Below are positions 51,695 to 62,168 of a stretch of DNA of 64,000 nt, one piece after another. This DNA comes from Camellia lanceoleosa. Taxonomy: Eukaryota > Streptophyta > Magnoliopsida > Ericales > Theaceae. Within the stretch, counting starts at the first letter, position 1. Each line of letters begins with the position of its first letter. The notes beneath the pieces were generated by a model. That model had not been told where the DNA came from. It did not search any database and saw nothing but the letters and a program-made list of their open reading frames with translations. Both the position numbers and the translations under genes were made by a program. The stretch covers positions 3,038,001 to 3,102,000 of the forward strand of contig CM045762.1 in the NCBI GenBank assembly GCA_025200525.1. Direction: 5' to 3'.

Positions 51695-53506
51695 CTAATT
51701 AGACATGACTTTAGGGACATTGTTGTGCACTTGCCATGCAGATGCTAGCATTATAGGCCTCCCTTTCCATCCAAGAAGAAGACACCCCTTGTCACTAGCC
51801 AGGGTGTATCCATCACACCCATACACAGATAGCATCATCCTAGCTTGGCTCATGGAGTCTTTCATCCCTACCCCTTGAAACCCTGCTCGTCCAAGCTGCC
51901 TCCTCCACTGATCCGCCCTCTCGTGCCTCTCAATCCTATTAGATCCCTCGTAAGCTATTATGTTATTGATTTCCTCTGCCAAGTACATTTTTTCTATCTT
52001 CATCCTTTGGGGGCTATTCCTTGGTAAAATAGCCTCCAAGGAGTCAAATATGGCAGAATAGTAGTGAAGTGATTCAAGGAATCTCCCTAGAAAGAAGGGT
52101 CCATTATGATTGGCATCTTGTTCCACCACTGTAAGCAAGGTTGGTCCTAGTTTCTTAATTGCTTGGAGGATTGTCTTTAGAGAGCCTCTGCTCTCTTTCA
52201 CATACTTGTGCAAATGCATGATGCTATTCACAAACAATGCCTCTCCTTCTCTCAAGTTGAGGTTCTCTTTAGTTAGTAGTAGTGACGGTGTTGTTGATTG
52301 CTCTTCTATCAAGTGGAATTCTAGAGGAATGCCTAGCGAACCTGCTTCATCAATGAGGCCTTTGATGCTGGCTTGAAGCTGATCTAAAAGTTGATGATGA
52401 TGATCTCCAACTCTAACTAGGCCTGTGATGCGCAGTAATTTAGGGGGGCCCTCTGGCCGTGAAGCTAAGGTTCTTATGAAAGAAGGCCATTGGAGTGTGT
52501 GTTGCATTCCCAAATCAATGATATGCAAAGAGTCCATCCCTTTTGCAGCTTGGCATATAGCATCATTTGCAGTCATGAAACCAAAAGCAATGTAAGGAGT
52601 TGATTGGTGAAGTAATTGAAAAGCTTCCATCTTCATCTCCTCCTCCTCCTCCCTAATTGTGATGGTCGAGGAGGACAAGGAAACAATATTATTCGTGGCA
52701 CTAACAAAACCATTAGAAGTTGTGAATATTCTACCATTGGCATTGAGATTATTAAGAAGAAGGGATAACCTACACTTCAATCCCATGGCAAAGCAATACG
52801 AGACACGTTGCAAAGAGTCACCCAAAGGACTCACCCAAGGCCAAATTTGGCACAGGATTGAATCCGCGAGTTCAGTGTCCCTACAACCCACAGCCTCTGC
52901 ACATGCCAACAACAAATGCACTAGTCGAAGCCCTTGATCCACCGCCCCATCCCCATGGCTACTCATGCTCACCACTTGCTGATGATCTGCAACATGATCA
53001 TGATGATCAATAATAATACTAGTACTAGCCTTGATAGCAATCTCATTCAGCTGGTCGTCTCCTTCAATCATCATAATGTCCTTCCCATCCCCATAAGCAT
53101 AGACGTGATCGTCCACAATTATTGATGACAAGTTTTCAAAAAACTCGTCTTGATCATCAAAATGATCAAACACCTCATCATGATCATCATGCGTCTTCCC
53201 TGGGACCATGATACTATCATCTATGAGGTCATAGCAATAATCAAGATTAAAGAAACTGTCAACAAATTCTTCCTCCTCAGAAGTAGGTAGAGGAGTACTA
53301 GAACTAGTATCTGCATCAGTGGGAGACCATAACAGCTCCATCTGATCATTGACTACTGAATCTGATGGTGCCTCCTTCTCTCCTCCTCCTCCAATAGCTT
53401 GTTCTTGCTTGACTCTTGCAGCTGGACAAAACCTTCGAATGGCGAGGTCTTGGCGATTAAGACTCTCATGCATGGGGAAGAAGAGCCTGCCATTCACGGC
53501 TGCCAT
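51695..53506 (-). CDS. GRAS-family transcriptional regulator, intronless
   Basis: 603 codons in one open exon; GRAS genes are often intronless. The N-terminal 190 residues are variable and Asp/Glu/His-rich, with no DELLA or VHYNP motif. The GRAS domain runs from about 193 to 595: leucine repeat I (LVHLLLACAEAV, 195-206), VHIID-type core LHIIDLG (327-333), second leucine repeat (LLDQLQASIKGLIDEAG, 373-389), PFYRE-type PFFLGRFLESLHYYSAIFDSLEA (split near 470-492), RVER-type RHERADQWRR (527-536) and SAW ending in LASAWQVHN (587-595). All motifs are in order, so it should be functional in the nucleus as a regulator or co-regulator. The start is the only in-frame ATG before the domain that gives a usual length. 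The DLGMQHTLQWPSF text reminds me of RAD1/DELLA-like GRAS proteins, but subfamily is not settled without a tree. Confidence 0.95.
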   Translation of the reverse strand: MAAVNGRLFFPMHESLNRQDLAIRRFCPAARVKQEQAIGGGGEKEAPSDSVVNDQMELLWSPTDADTSSSTPLPTSEEEEFVDSFFNLDYCYDLIDDSIMVPGKTHDDHDEVFDHFDDQDEFFENLSSIIVDDHVYAYGDGKDIMMIEGDDQLNEIAIKASTSIIIDHHDHVADHQQVVSMSSHGDGAVDQGLRLVHLLLACAEAVGCRDTELADSILCQIWPWVSPLGDSLQRVSYCFAMGLKCRLSLLLNNLNANGRIFTTSNGFVSATNNIVSLSSSTITIREEEEEMKMEAFQLLHQSTPYIAFGFMTANDAICQAAKGMDSLHIIDLGMQHTLQWPSFIRTLASRPEGPPKLLRITGLVRVGDHHHQLLDQLQASIKGLIDEAGSLGIPLEFHLIEEQSTTPSLLLTKENLNLREGEALFVNSIMHLHKYVKESRGSLKTILQAIKKLGPTLLTVVEQDANHNGPFFLGRFLESLHYYSAIFDSLEAILPRNSPQRMKIEKMYLAEEINNIIAYEGSNRIERHERADQWRRQLGRAGFQGVGMKDSMSQARMMLSVYGCDGYTLASDKGCLLLGWKGRPIMLASAWQVHNNVPKVMSN

Positions 53507-54370
53507 TGCTTCTTTTGGTCTTGAAAATGGAGGTTTTGGTGGACAAAGCTAGCTGGGAGTGGGAGGTGAGAGCGAGAATGAGCTAAACTTAATTAACTAA
53601 GTTAATTTAGAGTCTAAAAGTACTGTTGCGATGGTTACTTCGAGGAGGAGGAGGAGGAGGAGGAGGAGGAGGATCGGATGCCTAAACATCAACCTCAACG
53701 AACTTAATTTAGGGACATCATTTTTATTAGATATGATATGATTTTGTCATTTGCGTTTGTAAATGGAATGACTCACAGTAATCACCTTCGGACTCTCTCT
53801 GGGTCGGCCAACAAGCAATGAGACAATTCAAGGGCTGGCCAACCCCCCTTTAATTAACTTAAGCCTTGATTCCTAGTTAAGATATTTTCTTAATATAATA
53901 ATAATAATAATAATATTTCATAAAGTACAATTCTACAAAGTTTCTAGATTGAATCTTTTCTTTTTTTCTTTTCAGCAGAAAGTCTATTCTTGTGATTTGC
54001 ATATATACAATATAAAGTGTGCATATACCAATGAGTATGTTATGAAAATCAATTAATTGATCTTTTATTGATTAATAAAAAGAATTGAACAAATTATAAA
54101 ATTTAAAATAAAAACATAAGAAGTTATAAGACGATTTGTAAATTAAAATGTAATCAAACTTCAAAGAATTATATACTTTATACAACTATATATATATAAA
54201 ATGCACTCAAAATGATATAGTGATAAAATATTTTTGAAATCATTTTGATGGGTATTTGTTCAAAATGAACAATTCAAATTTAATCATATCATTCTCTATA
54301 AATTATAATTTTGTGTAATTGTTTTGTTTAAATGACATTATTCTTGCTAATAATTAGACTGTTGGGAGTT
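53507..54370. other. 5' flank of the GRAS gene
   Basis: Holds a GAG trinucleotide repeat (53642-53673), an ATA repeat (53896-53914) and AT-rich DNA. No TATA box is convincingly placed. No other gene seen. Confidence 0.45.
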
Positions 54371-54373
54371 TTA

Positions 54374-54512
54374 GGCCTTGTTTGGCATAACCTATATAAT
54401 CCATCTTTTTATCTTTTTATCTTTTTTCCATCACATCACCTCTCTACTTTTTTGCACATCTTTTCGTAAAAAGACAAAAAGTACACTTTTTTAGGACACC
54501 CCAAACCAACCC
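54374..54512. mobile_element. Tourist-like MITE, first of a tandem pair (139 bp)
   Basis: Left end GGCCTTGTTTGGCATAACC; the right end, reversed, is GGGTTGGTTTGGGGTGTCC. TTA flanks at 54371-54373 and 54513-54515. The interior is nearly identical to the next copy. Confidence 0.85.
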
Positions 54513-54534
54513 TTAATTTAAAGATTTTATCTTA

Positions 54535-54673
54535 GGCCTAGTTTGGGATCTACTATATAATCCATCTTTTTATCTTTTTATCTTTTTTTCATCACATCAC
54601 CTCTCTACTTTTCTGCACATCTTTTCGTAAAAAGACAAAAAGTACACTTTTTTGGGACACCCCAAACCAACCC
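54535..54673. mobile_element. Tourist-like MITE, second of a tandem pair (139 bp)
   Basis: Left end GGCCTAGTTTGGGATCTAC, right end ACCCCAAACCAACCC, with TTA at 54532-54534 and 54674-54676. Same length and orientation as the first copy; only a handful of differences are visible, mostly near the left end. Confidence 0.85.
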
Positions 54674-55441
54674 TTAGTAATAATAATATATATAGCATGT
54701 ACCAGTCCATGGATGCTTGGCTTTTATATTTGTCTTTTGGGTTAAGAGTACTAGTTACAGAACATTAATAGCCAATCATAGAAATTGCGTCTTGTTAATG
54801 ATGGTCAATAGGCATCACAACAGGTCAAAAAATTTTATAATCCTAATACAATTTTCACATATTTTTAAGTATTCTTACATATTTTAATATACTTCAATTT
54901 ATTTTTTACATATTTTTTCAACACTAATAATAGCCTAACAAATTATATGCAAATTCTCAAGTAATATGTGGCTTTGTTTGTAGTGTGGAGTTTGTCAACC
55001 GAAGTGCTTAGATCATAAAATATGAATATAACAAAATCACCTTTGTCTTGAATATTGTTTCATTTGTACCGATTTTATAATATTTTAAATAAATATAAAA
55101 GATACATATTAAGCTCTGGGACTATACTATCGTTTGACAAATTGACTATTTTAGTAGGCTATTTTAGTTTTTGATTATTTTAGTAGGTTAAAATTTTTGT
55201 ATTTGGGAAGATTATTTAATTTTTTTATAGTTGAATGTGATGTTTGTGAGAGAAAAAATGAAATAATTATGAGTTTAATGTAACATTTTATCTTATTAAC
55301 TATTTTAACATATTTTATCTTTAAAAAAAAAAAACAAAAAACCTTTTGCCAAACACGACCATGAATGTCTTCCTCAAGTAGTATTTCTTCATTATATATT
55401 ATGTTAAATTTTATGACAATCAAGTTTGGTAATAGAAATAA

Positions 55442-55657
55442 GGGCAAATTACAGATACTCCTCAAGATTTAGCTAAATTACAGATACCCTCTTGAGGTTT
55501 GAGAAATTACAAATTCCTTCCTGAAGGTTATATTTCCATAACAAATTAGGGGACAATTTGTAATGAAAATATAAATCTCAAGGGGGGATGTAATTTCCGA
55601 AATCTGAAGAGGTAACTGTAATTTAGTTAAACCTCCAGAGATATATGTAATTTGTCC
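55442..55657. mobile_element. Mutator-like MITE with a 9-bp target duplication
   Basis: TAGAAATAA flanks both sides exactly (55433-55441 and 55658-55666). The termini GGGCAAATTACAGATACTCC and its imperfect reverse partner GGACAAATTACATATATCTC continue into a roughly 48-bp inverted repeat including TTTAGCTAAATTACAG. A 9-bp duplication with long arms fits Mutator-like elements. 216 bp, no coding region. Confidence 0.85.
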
Positions 55658-55915
55658 TAGAAATAATGATTAAATTTAAAGAAGAATGAGTAACTTAAAA
55701 TAAAGAGTAATTTTAATTATTTCACTTATTTTAAAATTACATAACAGGCAACTTAAATAAATGTGAAAAATTGATATTTGTGAAAAAGAAAAGGCTATAA
55801 ATTATGACTTTGTCATTTGAATAAAACTTACCACTCAGAGCATCTCATGTGAAATGTTTTCCAAATGTAGTGAAATAATTATTTTTAAAATATTATACAA
55901 TTATATGTTCACTTA

Positions 55916-56139
55916 GATCTCGTTTAGGAAAAATTTTAGTAATTTTTTAACTTTTTGATTAAAATATGACGTAAAAAAATTAGTATGTTTAAGATGACTT
56001 TTTAATTTTTTATGAAAAGATGTGCAAAAAATAGAGAGAAAAAAGAATCTTTAACCTTTGATATAAGTTGTTGTTTTTTTGATTTTTTTAAATAATTTTT
56101 TGACATTTTAACTAAAATCACCACTTGTCAAATGAGGTC
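55916..56139. mobile_element. Tourist-like MITE (224 bp)
   Basis: Left end GATCTCGTTTAGGAAAAAT; the right end, reversed, is GACCTCATTTGACAAGTGG. TTA flanks at 55913-55915 and 56140-56142. In reverse it follows the copy at 34495 (TTGATTAAAATATGACGTAA, then TTTTATGAAAAGATGTGCAA). Confidence 0.78.
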
Positions 56140-56142
56140 TTA

Positions 56143-57039
56143 ATATTAATAATAATAAAATATATATAATCACATAATCGCACACTGCTAATGGGCAAAC
56201 GGACTAAAACCAGAAAAAAAATTGAGTAAAAAAAAATAGTGTCCATAAATAAAGCCACCACAAATTGAAATTCCAAATCCATGATATTTTTTCCTCAGAA
56301 CAATGTAAAACTTGAGAAGAATTTTTTTATAAAAAAAATTGGTACAATAATTGGCAACTATTGTTGGATAAACAGCGCACGATGGTAATGAATCAGTGGT
56401 TTTTTTGAAAACACGATTAAAAGGTGATTTTTTTATTTTTTTTAAAAACTTTTTTATGTAAAAAAATAAAAAATAATAATAATATGATTTAAAAAAATAA
56501 AAAATTAACCTTTGACTTTTTATTGAGGTTGTCAAATGGCCCCTCAATCACATTCATAGGAGAAATAATAATGATAGGTGATCTGAAATTTTTTGATTTG
56601 AATGGATTGAATATTTTAAAATAATATTATTTTTAGTATAAAATAATGTCATTTAAATATATTTAAATCATTCAAATTACATAAATTTAGACCAACAAAA
56701 TATTCTTTTAGGAGAACAAATATCCAATTTACATTAATAAAAAATATAAAAAATTGATCGACCTTTGTGAAAACATAATTACATTTACACATTCATTGAT
56801 TTGACATTATGGGTATAATTGAGTACGGTACACTTTTGACTTGAATGCTATGAATGAAGAACTGGGGAATGCTATGAAGCCACGCGCGAGTGTTTCAATC
56901 ATAAACTCGGTGCGGTGCGGTGCGGTGTGGTGCTGTGCTGTGCTGGCTGTAAAGCAAGCAAGAGAAAGAGAGAGAGAAAGAGAAAGAATTATTGAATTGT
57001 TAGTTTTTGTTGTGAAATTATTATTGAATTGAGAAGAAA
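56143..57039. other. 5' flank of the SDRB gene
   Basis: AT-rich. The open frame antisense to 56188-56547 is T-rich low complexity and is not accepted as a gene. A GGTGCGGTGC minisatellite (about 56911-56947) and a GA-rich leader (56960-56985) precede the start codon. No TATA box is clearly placed. Confidence 0.45.
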
Positions 57040-60000
57040 ATGGAGTCGCCGTTCAAGGAAGACATACTGAAAGGGAAAGTAGCACTGTTGACAGGAGGTG
57101 GTTCCGGAATTGGCTTCGAGATCTCCAAGCAATTTGGCAAACATGGTGCCTCCATCGCCATCATGGGCCGTCGCAACCAAGTTCTCGATGCTTCTGTTTC
57201 CACTCTCCTTTCCCTCTCTATTCCGGTACGCTACTCACTCTTTTTATTATTTTTATTATTATTATTATTGCATTCCATTCCACTCTAATTTTTATGCTAC
57301 ACCGCTAGGGCTTGTGTTTTTTCTTTTAATGAATTGTCTGATTTCATGCTTCTCATTCCCTACTCTTCAATTCAATCCCCCTGAATTCCTCTCATTTCTT
57401 TTCTATTTATTTCATTTCATTTCATTCAATTCATATGCTCATCTCATCTGGGCTTTAATTATTAATTTATCTTCTGATTGATTTTATATTTTGGATTTCC
57501 ACCATCAATTATCAATCACTCTCCAATCTATGTGCAGGTGAGGTGAGGTGAGGTTTTTTATTTTTATTTTTTTTTGGATCTTCAAGCAACTCTTGTTATT
57601 ATTGTTACTACCTTACCACCATATGGTACCAAATTCCAGTCTTTAGTTTTGGATCCATGATGGATGGATATGACTGCTGGCAAGGGTCACATTGCTCTGT
57701 TGCTATTGTTTCTTGCAACTTCTTTATTGCAACTTCAAAGTTGCTATCTTCCTATAGTTTTTCAATAAGCTGCATCAAATAGGGCCACAGCCAAGCTTCT
57801 GGGGAGAATTATACTTTTACTTTTCGGCCAATACTTTACAAAATACAACAAACTATTTATTCCCTTCATCGACAAATTAATATTTGTGATTATCAAGGAA
57901 TATGCACTTACCTGCCGGGTAAAAACTGCCTAGTTTGTGTGATCACAACAACAGATTGTTGGACTGCCTTGGTTTAAGGTTGAACAAACATGGTGATGGT
58001 TATAAGACCACTTGCCCCATTTCAAAATATTTTACTGGATTCGTTCATCTGTTATTTGCCAAATTTAGCATGGCATGTTGAATTCACTAATCCTATGTAA
58101 TCTCATCATTTCCTTCCATTTTGCTATTTGTTTCTCAGGCTGTTGGCTTTGAGGGGGATGTTCGTAAACAGGAAGATGCAAAAAGAGTTGTGGAATCAAC
58201 TGTTAAACATTTTGGCAGGCTTGACATTCTTGTTAATGCTGCAGCCGGGAATTTTCTTGCATCATCCGAGGATTTGTCCCCTAATGGGTTTCGAACAGGT
58301 GATGTTTTAAGACAGTTCTCAAGATGCAATTAACATATGCCATGCATTTTAAGTCTTTTATATGGATGTGTTTATCAAAGTTCTATTTGATATCAGCATA
58401 TGCATTTCAGTAGTTGAGATCCATTTTTTCCCTAAAAAAAAGAAAGAAAAAAAAAAAGAAACACTTTTGGTGACAACTAAACGTCAAGTTAGTATTCAAA
58501 TTGGTTATTTCTGCATGCTAGTTTGGTGAATTGGCTCTTAAACAGTATTGGAATCCTTAAAGTAAGCCTTAATATAGAATTTGAGAGGTTTAATCTTTGG
58601 TCATCTTGTTCAAGAAAAATCTACAGAGGGTTTCAAAATTTATGGAATTTGGATAAATGATAATACATCTCTTAATGCCTATTATCATTGGAATATCTAG
58701 GGGAAAAGCTGATCACATTCTTCTTCATTTTTCCTTTTTCCATTTTTCCTTCTTTCCTGGAAAAGAGAGGAGAGAGCCAAGGAATATGAGTGTGGTATGT
58801 TTAGAGAAAGAAAGAGAGAGTGGCCATTTTTTAATAGGCAACTAATTAATTTCTTAAAGGGATTTAAATCAGGATAGATAAAGGTTTTACATGAGGGGCC
58901 AAAAGGCCAAGAAAAATCCAGCTTTAGCTAATAGGATCAATACCCACTGATTATAGACTCTGAAAAAAGTATTGATCCAAGTGCATTTATGTTTAATAAA
59001 TTTCTGCAGTTATGGATATTGATTCTGTTGGCACGTTCACAATGTGCCATGAAGCACTTGAATATCTTAAGAAAGGTGGTCCAGGAAGGTGCTCATCTAG
59101 CGGTGGAACAATACTGAATATCAGTGCTACTTTGCATTACACTGCAGCTTGGTATCAAATCCATGTCTCTGCAGCCAAGGTTTATAACATGTGTTTGCTC
59201 ACATTGTGATTTTTTACTTTTGAAAAAATATAAATTCATCACTAGTTTTCCTTCTCCACCAGGCTGCTGTTGATGCCATTACAAGAAACTTGGCACTGGA
59301 GTGGGGCACTGACTATGATATCAGAGTCAATGGAATCGCTCCAGGCCCCATAGGGGATACTGCTGGCATGAGTAAACTTGCTCCTGAGGAGATTAATAGC
59401 AAAGCTAAAGATTACATGCCCCTGTATAAACTTGGAGAGAAATGGGATATTGCGATGGCTGCTCTCTACCTTGTGTCAGATGCTGGTTGGTATACTTATG
59501 CTCTCTATATTTATCACATTTAAATGAGATCATTCAATCGGAATGCCTGAATATTTATATTAAGTAACTAAATCATACAATATTCAACTATTTGAAGTTG
59601 GCTAACCAATTCATTTTTCACTCTTCTTCTCCATGTAGGGCCATGGTTTAATCAATTGATAGGCACTTTGTGTCGTTATTGTGACATCCTTTGTTTTCAG
59701 ATATTTTGCTCCACTCTGTTAAATCATGCATTGCATCTTAATTATGGTCTTTATGCTTGTCTAACCATTTCAATCAGCAGTCTTGCTCTCTTATATGTTA
59801 TGCGATTGAGTATGAAATACATATCTCTTTCGTGGGGTGCCTTGGGGTTAAGGGGTTATTCAATTCTTCCAGCTTTTCTTATCTGCTCAACCTACCCGTA
59901 CCTTAACTGACTTTGCATATGAGTTCATAACTTTGTGTCGGCACAGCATTCTGCTAATGAAGAATGGTGGTGGTTGTTTCCTGTCTGTTCAATTTTGGAA

Positions 60001-62168
60001 ATATGTTCATTGCATTGCATTAACACATAACTCCACAGATGCACCATATGCATTGCTGCTTAAGTTAGAAGTTTATCCAACATGTTTTTCAAATAAAGAA
60101 AATTGAGATGAAGAAAGACAATATTAAAATTTTAAGGGGGATAGTTTCATTTAGCTCTGGTTCAGTGGTCAAAACTCGGCTTGCTAACCTTGAGGTTGTA
60201 AGTTTGAACCTAAGGGCAGCCACTTTGTCCAAATTATGCCAAAAGTTAGGTCTATACTCTGTACCCAATCTACACCTGCCAGACCCCCATCAAATGGGGA
60301 CTCAACTAGCCGTAGTTTTGTAGTTTCATACCAGCCCCTTTATCCAAATTATGCCAAAAGTTAGGTTTATACTAGGTACCAATCTACTCCTCCCAGACAC
60401 CCCAGCAAATGGGAACTTAATTAGGTGTAGTTTTGTAGTTTCATTTAACTCTACAGCCAAATTAAGTGGTATTTACGAATAAGCAGTGCTTTGGGATACA
60501 TGGTTGAAACAACTGCTAAAAGTGGATATACTAATTCAAAATGTTCTCTCTCACCGTGGAGTACATCAGTGTTATCAGAGGCGTGAGTAAGCGCTCGCCT
60601 AAGCGCTAAGTGAGGCGAGGTGACAGTGTAGCGCTTCAAACTCACTGAGGCGAGGCGAAATGGTGAGGCGAAGTTGAAGCGCATGAGGCGAGGCTTAGGC
60701 AACGAAGTGAGAGGCAATTCGAAGTGACACTTCATTAATTTCGGTCGGATTTCACTTCGACAGATTTGGGCCCTTCATTTGGATGACTTTTGTGCTAATT
60801 GTGGACATGCGATGCACTTTATAATTGCTTTCTACTAAATATGTCGACTTCCTCTCAGTCGAAACCCCAAGTCGACTTCCTCTCAGTCGACATTTGCTTT
60901 GAATGATTGACTGACTACCTGCGGCTGCTTCTTCCTTCTTCGGACAAAGGTGAGTACCTTCCTTTCTTCGTCTTCTTCTTCTTCCTTTCTTCTCCTCCTG
61001 CTGCTGCGTCTTCGTCTTCGTCTTCTTCCTTTCGTCTCTTCTTCCTTTCTTCATCTTTTTTTTTTCGACTCTGATTTGAAAAATTATACTCTGTAGGCAG
61101 ACCTCTTATTTATTTTTTAAATTTTTAAAATTTTTTTTTTTTACTCTATTGCTTTGAAAAATTATACTCCGTTGGTTTGAAAACTTATACTCTCTTCTTC
61201 CTTCCTCTCTCTCTCTCTCTCCTGGTTCTATTAATTATTTTGTTAACTTACTCTGTTAATTTTTTTCTCTCCTTGTCTTCTTTCTTTTTTTTTTAATTAT
61301 TTTTTTGTGTTATTTTACAATTATTTTTCTGTGTTAATTATATAATTATTTTGCTGAAAAAATTTCAATTAATTTTGCTAAAAAATTTCAATTATTTACT
61401 AAAAAATTTTTAATTAATTTTGCTGAAAATTTTTAATTATTTTGCTGAAAAATTTCAATTATTTAATGAAAAAATTTCAATTGATTTTGCTGAAAAATTT
61501 CAATTATTTAATGAAAAAATTTCAATTGATTTTGCTGAAAAATTTCAATTATTTACTGAAAAAATTTCAATTATTTTGTTGCTAAAAATATGTTGTTCTT
61601 TAATTTCTTTATGCTGAAACTGGATATTTAGTATTTGGAATGATAAATGCATGATGGTTCTTGAAAATATTTATATTTTTGTTTATACTATTTATTTTAA
61701 AAAGATATCATTTGTGGTCGCCTCGATTCGATAAAGCCCTCGCCTCGCCTCGCGCTTAGGCGTTAGGAGACCTTGTCGCCTTGGTTTGCTTTTCGCCTTA
61801 AAAAACACTGGAGTACATAAAGATCTTCTGCTGTTGGTTTTTCAGTTTGCTTTTTGATGGTGTGTATAGATAGTTAAGCAATTTTTTTATTTTTTTTATT
61901 TTTTCTGTATAAGGTTTACAAGGCATTTAAAATCTTGAAGGGACTATTGTGCAATTTTTTATTTTTCTCTCTCATTGCAAGGTTTTGATTCTTCTGTATA
62001 CTTTTATTTTAAGGTAAATTCATTAATGGGATGACCATGGCTGTTGATGGAGGACTTTGGCTGAGTCGGCCTCGCCATCTACCAAAAGAGGCAGTGAAGC
62101 AGCTTTCACGCACCGTGGAAAGGAGATCAAGGGATGCACCTGTCGGGGTTCCAACCAGTAAATTGTAA
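57040..62168 (+). CDS. SDRB: Peroxisomal 2,4-dienoyl-CoA reductase (SDRB type)
   Basis: A short-chain dehydrogenase/reductase expected to reduce 2,4-dienoyl-CoA with NADPH during peroxisomal oxidation of unsaturated fatty acids. Exons: 57040-57225, 58139-58298, 59010-59179, 59263-59485, 62014-62168. Together they make 894 bases, 297 residues, with all phases closing. The cofactor loop TGGGSGIG is at residues 18-25, then GRRNQVLDA, NAAAGNF and the active-site region HYTAAWYQIHVSAAK. The usual SDR tyrosine four residues before the lysine (K172) is a valine, as expected for this reductase group. IRVNGIAPGPIGDT and TMAVDGGLWLS follow. It ends in SKL, a type 1 peroxisomal signal. It closely follows my memory of Arabidopsis SDRB. 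Intron 4 (about 2.5 kb) holds a SINE and a hAT element; splice sites are intact. No lesion seen. Confidence 0.96.
60150..60445 (+). mobile_element. tRNA-derived SINE with duplicated 3' half, in SDRB intron 4
   Basis: A-box-like GGTTCAGTGGTCAAAAC near 60159 and B-box-like GTAAGTTTGAACCTAAG near 60197 begin a body shared with the SINE at 5348. The 3' half (AAATTATGCCAAAAGTTAGG ... GTAGTTTTGTAGTTTCAT) occurs at about 60224-60329 and again at about 60344-60444, so the tail region is tandemly duplicated. Confidence 0.75.
60567..61810. mobile_element. Non-autonomous hAT element in SDRB intron 4 (1244 bp)
   Basis: GAGTACAT flanks both ends exactly (60559-60566, 61811-61818), the 8-bp duplication typical of hAT. 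Termini CAGTGTTATCAGAGGCG and, reversed, CAGTGTTTTTTAAGGCG are imperfect inverted repeats. Subterminal regions on both sides are crowded with GCGAGGCG, GCGCTT and CGCCTCG motifs. The interior is TTC/CTT-rich (60945-61070) and then carries an AT-rich tandem array (61340-61575). No transposase is encoded. Confidence 0.9.
61340..61575. repeat. AT-rich tandem array inside the hAT element
   Basis: Repeats built on TTTTGCTGAAAAATTTCAAT and TATTTAATGAAAAAATTTCA, with a higher-order unit near 44 bp in at least two clean copies (about 61440-61530) plus decayed ones. A 65-codon open frame at 61420-61617 reads through it as FAEKFQLFNEKISID repeats. That follows from the array and is not taken as a gene. 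Confidence 0.8.

Noticed and set aside
56188..56547. 119-codon minus-strand open frame upstream of SDRB
   Set aside because: Phe/Tyr/Lys-rich product of T-rich DNA, with no recognisable motif.
61420..61617. 65-codon open frame with FAEKFQLFNEKISID repeats as a gene
   Set aside because: It exactly follows the AT-rich tandem array inside the hAT element. No start context or homology.
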